Positions 6,783 to 12,864 of a DNA stretch of 12,864 nucleotides are shown here, piece after piece. The notes beneath the pieces are model-generated. The model was given only the letters and a program-made list of their open reading frames with translations, ran no database searches and was not told the DNA's origin. The DNA comes from Desulfuromonadaceae bacterium. GTDB lineage: Bacteria; Desulfobacterota; Desulfuromonadia; Desulfuromonadales; Geopsychrobacteraceae. Location of the stretch: assembly GCA_016744555.1 (NCBI GenBank), contig JADGED010000055.1:1-12864 (forward strand). Reading direction: 5' to 3'. The number at the start of each line of letters is the position of its first letter. Position 1 is the stretch's first letter. The position numbers and the translations under genes were made by a program.

Positions 6783-7763
6783 ATGTATTTTCCCAGTTAT
6801 CGTCCCCGTCGTATGCGTCGTAATCAAAATATTCGCCGGATGGTGCGTGAAACCCATCTTCGTGTTGACGACTTGATCTACCCAATGTTTAGCGCCTTTG
6901 GTAAGAACATTAAAAAAGAGATCGGTTCAATGCCGGGAATTTACCAGCAGTCGATAGAAAATATTGTTATCGAAGCCAAAGAGGTTTTTGACTTGGGGAT
7001 TCCAGCTGTAGTGTTGTTTGGTATTCCTGAAAACAAAGACGCAGTTGGTAGTGATGCCTATTGTGCCAGTGGCATCATTCAAGAGACCGTCCGGGCGATC
7101 AAGGCAGCGGTGCCGGAATTGACCGTTATTACCGATGTCTGTATGTGCGAATATACCGACCACGGCCATTGCGGGCTTATCAAGGATGGTGATGTCGATA
7201 ACGATTCTACCCTAGAGTTGTTAGCGGCAGAGGCGTTGTCCCATGCCCAAGCTGGCGCCGATATTGTTGCTCCATCAGATATGATGGATGGCCGGATAGC
7301 TGCAATTCGCGATATTCTGGACGAAAACGGTTTTGAGCACATTCCGGTGATGAGTTATGCCGTAAAGTATGCCAGCGCCTATTATGGTCCATTCCGTGAA
7401 GCTGCAGATAGTACCCCAGAATTTGGCGATCGGCGTAGTTATCAAATGGATCCAGCTAACCGCCAAGAAGCCCTGCGGGAAGCACAGCAGGATGTTGCCG
7501 AAGCAGCCGATTTTCTTATGGTTAAGCCCGCATTGGCTTACCTCGATGTGTTACGTGAACTGAAAGACAATTTTGATCTTCCACTGGTTGCCTACAATGT
7601 TTCCGGTGAATACAGCATGGTAAAAGCTGCCGCAGAAAAAGGTTGGATTGACGGTGATCGGGTAATGATGGAGACTCTGCTTGGGATGAAGCGTGCCGGA
7701 GCTGACTTGATAATTACTTATCACGCTAAAGAAGCGGCAATTTTGCTGCAAGGTGAAAAATGA
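6783..7763 (+). CDS. hemB: Delta-aminolevulinic acid dehydratase (porphobilinogen synthase)
   Basis: HemB condenses two 5-aminolevulinates into porphobilinogen. The 326-residue protein begins with the arginine-rich YRPRRMRRNQNIRRMVRET arm used for oligomer contacts. Both Schiff-base lysines are present: Lys195 in VMSYAVKYASAYYGPFR and Lys248 in LMVKPALAYLD. The metal loop reads DVCMCEYTDHGHCG with Cys120, Cys122 and Cys130, the three-cysteine arrangement of zinc-dependent enzymes rather than the aspartate-rich magnesium type. The ribosome site AGGAG (6772-6776) lies six bases before the ATG. The final codons overlap the next gene by four bases (ATGA), so the two are translationally coupled. 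Confidence 0.98.
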   Translation: MYFPSYRPRRMRRNQNIRRMVRETHLRVDDLIYPMFSAFGKNIKKEIGSMPGIYQQSIENIVIEAKEVFDLGIPAVVLFGIPENKDAVGSDAYCASGIIQETVRAIKAAVPELTVITDVCMCEYTDHGHCGLIKDGDVDNDSTLELLAAEALSHAQAGADIVAPSDMMDGRIAAIRDILDENGFEHIPVMSYAVKYASAYYGPFREAADSTPEFGDRRSYQMDPANRQEALREAQQDVAEAADFLMVKPALAYLDVLRELKDNFDLPLVAYNVSGEYSMVKAAAEKGWIDGDRVMMETLLGMKRAGADLIITYHAKEAAILLQGEK

Positions 7764-8161
7764 AATATTGGCGGGCGCAGATTGGGCGAGTGTTAATCGA
7801 TTATTTTGCTAGCGATAATCGCCGGATTGAACATGCGCTACGGGTCTTACATCACGCCGATCGTATGATGGCCGATCACCCCGGTTGCGATGAAGAGATC
7901 GTAATTGCGTCGGCGTTGTTGCACGATGTTGGGATTAAATTGTCGGAAAAAGAATTGGGCTACCAAGACGGCAAGACGCAGGAAAAATATGGCCCCGCAG
8001 TTGCCGCAGCGTTGCTAGCTTCGATTAATTTCCCCGCCGAAAAAACGGTTATTGTTACAAATATAATTGGTAATCACCACTCCCCGTCACGCTACGATTA
8101 CCCCGAATTGGAACTGTTGAAAGCTGCTGATCTGATCGTTAATCGGGATGAAAAGGTGTGA
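7760..8161 (+). CDS. Small HD-domain protein, putative metal-dependent phosphohydrolase
   Basis: A 133-residue single-domain protein. HD-superfamily metal ligands are visible in order: His25 (RRIEHALRVL), the His55-Asp56 doublet in ALLHDVGIK, and a distal Asp124 in KAADLIVN. His106-His107 (GNHHSPSRYDYPELELLKAADL) give a further conserved-looking pair. HD proteins of this size hydrolyse phosphomonoesters or nucleotides, but nothing here fixes a substrate. Its start overlaps the hemB stop (ATGA), with AAGGTG at 7749-7754, so it is made together with HemB. A housekeeping role in the operon, such as removing a damaged or inhibitory phosphate compound, would be speculation. The product is probably cytoplasmic; no signal peptide or membrane segment is seen. 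Confidence 0.85.
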   Translation: MKYWRAQIGRVLIDYFASDNRRIEHALRVLHHADRMMADHPGCDEEIVIASALLHDVGIKLSEKELGYQDGKTQEKYGPAVAAALLASINFPAEKTVIVTNIIGNHHSPSRYDYPELELLKAADLIVNRDEKV

Positions 8162-8170
8162 TGAATTAAT

Positions 8171-9457
8171 ATGCCAGAGTATTACGTTGATAGTTTAGCT
8201 AATGGAGTTAGGGTAGTTACTGTTCCTATGCCCCACCTTCATTCAGTTGAATTGGTTTGTTCTCTTGCCGTTGGTGGCCGTTGCGAAGCGGCAGAGACCT
8301 CTGGAATATCTCATTTTCTTGAGCACATGATTTTTCGTGGCACCGCTGAATATGCTACGAGCACCGAGCTTGAACGGGCGTTCGAGGCAATTGGGGGTTC
8401 GGTTAATGCCGCCACCGATGCCGAAACCACCTGTTTTCACTCCCGTATCCATCCAGATTACCTTGCCGCAGGCATAGGTTTATTTGCCTCCATGTTGCAA
8501 CGTCCCAAGTTTGATCAGCTTGATGTTGAACGGCGCATCGTCCTCGAAGAAGCCCGAGAGGATTTCAATGAAGACGGAGTACAGATTAATCATGATAATT
8601 TGATGGTGGGTTTGTTGTGGCCAGATCATCCGTTGGGAAGATCGCTAATCGGTTCACCAGAAACGTTGCACGGCATCGACCGCAATAAGTTAGAGCACTA
8701 TTATCGTACTTGGTATGTCCCCGAAAACTTGCTCGTATGTGCTTGTGGTCCAGTTGAGCCTGAAGAATTTAAAGCTTTAGTTGAAAAAGAGTTTGGTAGC
8801 TGGAGTGGCGCCTCTGCTCCGGAGGTTATGGCAGCACCAGAGATTCAAGATACAAAACCTGAGAGCTGTTGGGTTCAAGATTCAGATTCTCAGATCGGGG
8901 TACAACTTGCTTTTCGGCTGCCAGGGAGAAGTGACGAACGAACTTTGGCGGTACGTTTGTTACGACGGGTGCTATCTTCTGGTGGTGGTGCACGCTTGCC
9001 ACTTAAATTACGCGAAGAGTTGGGCCTTACTTACGCAGTTGAAGCTAATTGCTCTATGCTAGAGGACACCGGTTATCTGGCAATAGATTTGGCCGTCGCC
9101 CCAGAAAATTTAACCGCTGCAATGACCGAACTGTTTAAGTTGTTGGTTGATTTGCGTCAGCAACCTATTCCCGCTACAGAGTTGGCGGCAGTTGTGCGCA
9201 GCTACATGTTTGATCTCGATTTTTCTCGTGATCAGCTCGAGTCAATGGCTGTGCGCTTCGGCTGGGGAGTGCAGGCAAATTATATTCGTACCATTGAAGA
9301 AGACTGCCGGCAGTTGCAACAAGTCACCCCAGAGAATTTACAACAGGTAGCAAACCAATTGTTGGTTGCCACTGGGATGAAGCTTGTTGTTGTTGGCCCT
9401 TGGAGCGAAACCGATCGTCAACAGGTTGAGCAACAACTACAAAACAGCGGCTTGTAA
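8171..9457 (+). CDS. M16-family zinc metallopeptidase
   Basis: A 428-residue pitrilysin/processing-peptidase (M16B-type) protein. The inverted zinc motif HFLEH is at residues 48-52 (His48 and His52 ligands, Glu51 catalytic). The third ligand is probably Glu127 in RRIVLEEARED, 74 residues after His52, which is the normal spacing. Later family segments are PDHPLGRSLIGSPETL, the second-half SQIGVQLAFRLPG, and the substrate-binding GGGARLPLKLREELGLTYAVEA. Thus both halves of a typical small M16 peptidase are present and the active site is complete. No clear signal peptide is visible. The gene begins nine bases after the HD gene stop, with a slightly distant AGGTG (8154-8158). It is the last gene of the heme operon, and its connection to tetrapyrrole synthesis is unknown. 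Confidence 0.93.
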   Translation: MPEYYVDSLANGVRVVTVPMPHLHSVELVCSLAVGGRCEAAETSGISHFLEHMIFRGTAEYATSTELERAFEAIGGSVNAATDAETTCFHSRIHPDYLAAGIGLFASMLQRPKFDQLDVERRIVLEEAREDFNEDGVQINHDNLMVGLLWPDHPLGRSLIGSPETLHGIDRNKLEHYYRTWYVPENLLVCACGPVEPEEFKALVEKEFGSWSGASAPEVMAAPEIQDTKPESCWVQDSDSQIGVQLAFRLPGRSDERTLAVRLLRRVLSSGGGARLPLKLREELGLTYAVEANCSMLEDTGYLAIDLAVAPENLTAAMTELFKLLVDLRQQPIPATELAAVVRSYMFDLDFSRDQLESMAVRFGWGVQANYIRTIEEDCRQLQQVTPENLQQVANQLLVATGMKLVVVGPWSETDRQQVEQQLQNSGL

Positions 9458-9465
9458 AATGTTAC

Positions 9466-12297
9466 TTAATTGATTCGTACGGTTTTATATAAAAAGTTTT
9501 TGAATCGATAAAATTCTTTCTTTTCCGCTTTAGAGGTATCGTCTGGATCACAAACTCGTAGCAAACGTGCCATCTTAGGCATGTTGGTTGCGCCTTCAGC
9601 ACGAGCTTTTTCTATCAACTTTATCACTACCTCACGAGTTAATTCCTGCTTATTGTAAGGGCGATAGACAAGTTCCCAGAAATCATTTTCGTCCGCCAGT
9701 AGCCGCTTGAAGATATCTTCGGCAGTTTGATCGACAACAACTATACGGCTAGCATCGCTTTTGTCTGGGTGGTTGCCAGACTGTGGCTGTATTGCCCGTT
9801 CGATCTCCTCGGTATGGATAACCTTAGTTTCACTGAACAGCATAGCGCGCAGGAGGATGCTGCGTAGCTCACGGATATTACCGGTATAATGGTGGCGTTT
9901 GAGTATGTTTTTAGCCGCCACAGTCAATGTTGGGGGCTCTTCTTCGTCTTGCTCTTGTTGATAGTAAGCCTGAAATAATCTTCCCAAAAAGTGGACCGCC
10001 AAGTCAGGAATATCCTCACGGCGTTGATTAAGCGACGGTACCTCGATAATAAGTTCCGAAAGGCGGTGGTAGAGGTCCTCACGAAATGTCCCTTCGGCAA
10101 TAAGTTGGCGTAGGTCGCGGTTAGTTCCAGCAACCAGCAATACTTTTGAATGTCGAGTGATGCTTTCGCCTAAACGGACGAACTCGCCACTATCGAGAAA
10201 GCGTAGGAGCTGTACCTGAGTTTTAGGATCGGCATCGCCGATTTCATCAAGAAAAACGACTCCACCATGAGCCTCTTCAAAAATACCACGTCTATCGCTA
10301 TGGGCACCGGTAAATGCTCCCCGTTTATGACCAAACAATTCTGAGTAGGTTAGTTCGCCACTATAGGCAGCAATATTGGTTTTTTTTAGTGGGAGTGTCG
10401 CCTGTGTTGGCAATAGTTTGCGATAAGTTTGGTTGAGCTGATCAAATAAGTTGTTAAATAAAAATTCTTTTCCTGCGCCAGTCTCACCGGTGACTAAGAT
10501 AGACGGCAAACCAAGTAGCTCACCGCGACCCTGTTTTCGTGGTTTTTTCCAACGGATAATTCTTTGGCACAATGGCGGGCTAATGCGTTGGATAGTGTCG
10601 ATTACTTCTTGAGTTTTTGTTGAGTTGCCAATGATATTACCCATGCGGTAAGAAGTAATATTTGGATCTTTATAGTCAACGTCCTGGCGGAGCCGATCAA
10701 TTTCACTGGTTAGCTGCTCTATCTTTTGCAAAATAGCCAGGTGGTGGCCAATCATCCGCTCGATAATCAATAGGATGCGGCGGTGTTCTCCGGTGAAGAA
10801 GTGGGGGCGGAGGCTATCGAGACATATTACCGCCAGCACTTCACTGTCATAAATAACCGGAACTGCAATTTCGCTTCTAATTGCTTCGGTTACTGGCTGG
10901 TAAAAGCTATTACTGGTTTGTGGGTCTAAGCTGTCAGATAAAATTTCGGCTTTTGCTGTTGTCGCTGCTAAGCCCGATAGGCTCCGTTCTTCGATAGGCA
11001 ATTCGGCACCACCAACTCGCAGCGGTGGAATGTGCTGTTTTAGCCAATCACGATTTTTTGCACCGATCAGTTGCCCTCTAGAATCCTCAACCAAGAGCCA
11101 GCGTTCACCTTCCTGTTCTCGTATTAGGGCAATACTGCCGGTATCAGCGCCAATCAACTGGGTTGCTTTAGACAGCACCCGCTGTAAAAATGGGCGCAGG
11201 CTGTCGTTAGATTGTTGCAGCAAGTCGCGTATTTCTGCCAACACTTGAACTTCAAGGTGTTCATCACCAATCTCCTGCACCACCCTTTGCGCCATTTCGG
11301 CGTGGGCATCAAGGAGGTCGCGTTCAAACTGGCTAAACTGGTAGTGCTCTTTGGTGTAATAGTTGACTAGGCAGATAACCCGGCGGGTATGTTTGTCGTA
11401 GCGGGGCACCATGTAAAGTGACTTGAGTCCCAACTGCTTGGTTAAATAACGCTTTTGCAGGGTTTCTGCTGACAGATCGGGGATGTAAAGAGGTGCCAGC
11501 AAACTATCATCAGCAATTACTCCAGCTCGGTCGATAAAACCTGATAAAAGTGATTCCCCCGGAGTAAGGTTTATTAAACGCTCTTCTTCGTATAGCTTTC
11601 TAGCTTCCCGTTCTTTTGAATAGGAGGCTAGAATTTGCATAGTACGCTCACCATCTACCGACGAAGGAACAGGGATGAGTACCGACGCCATGGCAACTTG
11701 ATCAACTAATTGTGCTGCCGATTTAACCATGAACAGGGCTGCTTGACGTTTTTTCGCTTCATCTACCCGGCGTGCTAGCTGTAATTGCTGGTTATATTTC
11801 CGTGCTCGATTTAAAACTGGGGTGGTTTCTGCTAATAATTTTCTGATTCGGTGCAATTGTTGCTCAGTCGGCAATTGTTCGTGGCTAGTGCGATCCAGAC
11901 AAAGAACGCCGATTGATCTACCAAGTTGCGTTATCGGCAGTAGGTAGCTGGCGCTAATTTTTTTAATACCTGCAGTTAAGGGGGCATCGTTGGGGTAATT
12001 GCTAAGATCATTAATGTCAAGTTCCCGTTTTTGCTGGTATACTTGCGAAATTGAATAATCGCTATTGTTTATAGGGGAAAAGTGGTTTTGCAGCTTACGG
12101 ATATCGCCACTGGTTGCAGCAGCACAGGTGAGGGCTCCCATAGTGAGATCTTCCAGATAAATTCGACAACGGCCACTAGTCGCAAGAATTTGGATCCCCT
12201 TGATTAGTCGATGCAATATTTCTTCGAGGTTCTCTTTACCAAATTCTTGAATCTCGATAATTATCTGTTCTATTGGGTGCGATTCGGGCTGATCCAT
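9466..12297 (-). CDS. GAF-domain sigma-54-type AAA+ transcriptional activator with atypical C-terminus
   Basis: A 943-residue cytoplasmic regulator. Residues about 10-165 and 345-525 look like GAF domains (for example LVEDSRGQLIGAK and SEIAVPVIYDSEVLAVICLD), and 185-345 is a probable third, diverged one. A short coiled coil (525-542) leads to the AAA+ domain: Walker A GETGAGKE (604-611), ELFGHKRGAFTGA with an intact sigma-54-contacting loop (660-665), Walker B VVFLDEIGD (680-688), GTNRDL (724-729), FREDLYHRL with candidate arginine fingers Arg739 and Arg745, and sensor II GNIRELR (806-812). The N-terminus has no receiver domain, so a small molecule or protein sensed by the GAF modules is likelier than phosphorylation. 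The usual Fis-type helix-turn-helix is replaced by residues 868-943 (DFWELVYRPYNKQELTREVV... to the end). The ATG at 12297 is supported by GAGGA five bases upstream. The target is unknown; the divergent permease is the best candidate. Confidence 0.93.
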   Translation of the reverse strand: MDQPESHPIEQIIIEIQEFGKENLEEILHRLIKGIQILATSGRCRIYLEDLTMGALTCAAATSGDIRKLQNHFSPINNSDYSISQVYQQKRELDINDLSNYPNDAPLTAGIKKISASYLLPITQLGRSIGVLCLDRTSHEQLPTEQQLHRIRKLLAETTPVLNRARKYNQQLQLARRVDEAKKRQAALFMVKSAAQLVDQVAMASVLIPVPSSVDGERTMQILASYSKEREARKLYEEERLINLTPGESLLSGFIDRAGVIADDSLLAPLYIPDLSAETLQKRYLTKQLGLKSLYMVPRYDKHTRRVICLVNYYTKEHYQFSQFERDLLDAHAEMAQRVVQEIGDEHLEVQVLAEIRDLLQQSNDSLRPFLQRVLSKATQLIGADTGSIALIREQEGERWLLVEDSRGQLIGAKNRDWLKQHIPPLRVGGAELPIEERSLSGLAATTAKAEILSDSLDPQTSNSFYQPVTEAIRSEIAVPVIYDSEVLAVICLDSLRPHFFTGEHRRILLIIERMIGHHLAILQKIEQLTSEIDRLRQDVDYKDPNITSYRMGNIIGNSTKTQEVIDTIQRISPPLCQRIIRWKKPRKQGRGELLGLPSILVTGETGAGKEFLFNNLFDQLNQTYRKLLPTQATLPLKKTNIAAYSGELTYSELFGHKRGAFTGAHSDRRGIFEEAHGGVVFLDEIGDADPKTQVQLLRFLDSGEFVRLGESITRHSKVLLVAGTNRDLRQLIAEGTFREDLYHRLSELIIEVPSLNQRREDIPDLAVHFLGRLFQAYYQQEQDEEEPPTLTVAAKNILKRHHYTGNIRELRSILLRAMLFSETKVIHTEEIERAIQPQSGNHPDKSDASRIVVVDQTAEDIFKRLLADENDFWELVYRPYNKQELTREVVIKLIEKARAEGATNMPKMARLLRVCDPDDTSKAEKKEFYRFKNFLYKTVRIN

Positions 12298-12312
12298 AGT
12301 TTCCTCTTAAAT

Positions 12313-12330
12313 TGAGTATTGTTTTACTCA
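12313..12330. promoter_or_regulatory. Inverted repeat at the predicted start of the regulator transcript
   Basis: TGAGTA (12313-12318) and TACTCA (12325-12330) flank a six-base loop. The predicted transcription start (near 12328, minus strand) falls inside it, so it could be an operator for autoregulation or a hairpin at the 5' end of the mRNA. Six base pairs is short, and chance is possible. Confidence 0.35.
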
Positions 12331-12334
12331 GTTC

Positions 12335-12363
12335 AGTTTAAGGAAGTTTGTGTTGGTTGTCAA
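12335..12363 (-). promoter_or_regulatory. Sigma-70-like promoter for the GAF/AAA+ regulator
   Basis: On the minus strand a perfect TTGACA (12363-12358), a 17-base spacer and TAAACT (12340-12335, four of six) are present. The start would be near 12328, about 30 bases before the ATG at 12297. The sigma-54 activator thus appears to be made from an ordinary housekeeping promoter. Confidence 0.65.
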
Positions 12364-12376
12364 AACTAAGTGTCTC

Positions 12377-12417
12377 TTGGTAAAATAAAAGCATTGTTAG
12401 TTGGGAAAATGCCTGCT
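12377..12417 (+). promoter_or_regulatory. Two candidate sigma-54 promoter elements facing the FetB-like gene
   Basis: The sigma-54 hallmark GG-N10-GC occurs twice on the plus strand. One copy is TTGG...GCA with GG at 12379-12380 and GC at 12391-12392. The other is TTGG...TGCT with GG at 12403-12404 and GC at 12415-12416. The second fits better (TTGG, A at the fifth consensus base, TGCT at -12) and would start transcription near 12428, about 50 bases before the ATG at 12480. Neither matches the full TGGCAC-N5-TTGCA consensus. A weak sigma-70 alternative, TTGTTA (12428-12433) and AATTAT (12451-12456) with a 17-base spacer, also exists. Confidence 0.35.
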
Positions 12418-12479
12418 TTAGAGTAGGTTGTTAGCTCATATTGGTGAAGTAATTATCTTTAAGTGAAAGAGTAAACCTA

Positions 12480-12864
12480 ATGACTGGCTCGATTCAAACC
12501 GTGTCACTGTTAAATTTAGCCATCGCTTTTATTCCTGTCGGTGCGGTAGTGGTGATTATTGCTAAGTGGCAACTTGGTAGCAAAAAAGCGATCTATGCTG
12601 TGGCGAGGATGTTACTGCAATTATTGCTAATTGGCTATTTCCTTACCTATATTTTTAAAACTGATAACGGCTTCATTGTGTTTGCTGTACTTAGTGTAAT
12701 GCTTGTCTCTGCCAGTTGGATTGCTTTACGTACGCTGTCTATTCCACGTAAGCAACTATTTATGAAAGCGTTCATTTCCGTATTTCTTGGTGGTGGAATT
12801 GTTCTAGCCCTTGTCACCCAAGCAGTTCTAAATTTGTCACCATGGTATTTGCCCAGCTACATGA
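12480..12864 (+). CDS. FetB/UPF0014-family ABC transport permease, N-terminal part (runs off window)
   Basis: Translation from ATG at 12480 stays open for 128 codons to the edge. The product is strongly hydrophobic, with about four membrane segments in view. The segment AVARMLLQLLLIGYFLTYIF (about 40-59) matches the signature of the FetB/YbbM (UPF0014) permease family, which in E. coli reads GRAIIQLIIVGYVLKYIF. The later KAFISVFLGGGIVLAL also aligns with that family. FetB works with the ATPase FetA. In E. coli the pair is linked to iron export and peroxide resistance, and plant relatives are linked to aluminium tolerance. The remaining C-terminus, including the usual IPIAGM-type segment, and any FetA partner lie beyond the window. 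The gene is divergent from the GAF/AAA+ regulator, with 182 bases between start codons. Confidence 0.85.
   Translation, partial: MTGSIQTVSLLNLAIAFIPVGAVVVIIAKWQLGSKKAIYAVARMLLQLLLIGYFLTYIFKTDNGFIVFAVLSVMLVSASWIALRTLSIPRKQLFMKAFISVFLGGGIVLALVTQAVLNLSPWYLPSYM

Noticed and set aside
1..12864. Mobile elements, CRISPR arrays, tRNA/rRNA, defence systems
   Set aside because: No transposase, integrase, repeat-spacer pattern, tRNA-like cloverleaf or defence-gene motif was seen. Gene packing and composition are uniform and housekeeping-like.

Overview
The window reads as a gene-dense bacterial chromosome of moderate to low GC. Gene order and protein flavour suggest a Gram-negative anaerobe near the Desulfuromonadia/Geobacterales (former Deltaproteobacteria): the C5 heme pathway in the order hemX/ccsA-like, hemA, hemC, hemD, hemB, and a large GAF/AAA+ sigma-54-type regulator. 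The taxonomic call is inference from gene content only. There are ten complete genes plus a thioredoxin gene on the opposite strand, and a gene cut by each window edge. I see no rRNA, tRNA, CRISPR array, insertion sequence or phage gene.

Layout. (1) 1-1499, plus strand: the 3' end of dapF (lysine/peptidoglycan precursor epimerase), a HAD-family pyrimidine 5'-nucleotidase-like hydrolase and dtd (D-aminoacyl-tRNA deacylase), tightly packed as an operon. (2) 1547-1920: a 13-bp perfect hairpin between converging transcripts, then trxA (thioredoxin) on the minus strand. (3) 1927-2113: a divergent promoter region with good sigma-70-like promoters on both sides. (4) 2114-2692: a SIS-domain protein of the GmhA/DiaA family whose sugar-isomerase catalytic residues appear to be missing. 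(5) 2727-9457: a strong sigma-70-like promoter followed by the tetrapyrrole operon: CcsA/HemX-like membrane protein, hemA, hemC, hemD, hemB, then a small HD-domain protein and an M16 zinc peptidase. (6) 9466-12297, minus strand: a 943-residue regulator with GAF-type sensory modules, an intact sigma-54-contacting AAA+ domain (GAFTGA) and an unusual C-terminus in place of the usual Fis-type helix-turn-helix. It converges on the M16 gene with only 8 bp between stop codons. (7) 12298-12479: a divergent regulatory region with a sigma-70-like promoter for the regulator and two candidate sigma-54 (GG-N10-GC) elements facing the other way. (8) 12480 to the edge: the start of a FetB/UPF0014-type transport permease.

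How it works together. HemA reduces glutamyl-tRNA(Glu) to glutamate-1-semialdehyde. HemB, HemC and HemD carry 5-aminolevulinate to uroporphyrinogen III, the branch point for heme, siroheme and corrinoids. GSA aminomutase (hemL) is not in the window. The CcsA/HemX-like protein links the pathway to heme handling at the membrane or to control of HemA. The regulator beside a FetB-like permease, with candidate sigma-54 elements between them, suggests that it may switch on the transporter. FetAB in E. coli is linked to iron homeostasis, which would fit a heme neighbourhood, but this link is inference.

Most of the window is ordinary housekeeping. I do not see a clear new defence or mobile system. 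The least explained parts are the regulator (C-terminal domain, insertions around Walker A, its divergent promoter region) and the catalytically degenerate SIS protein.
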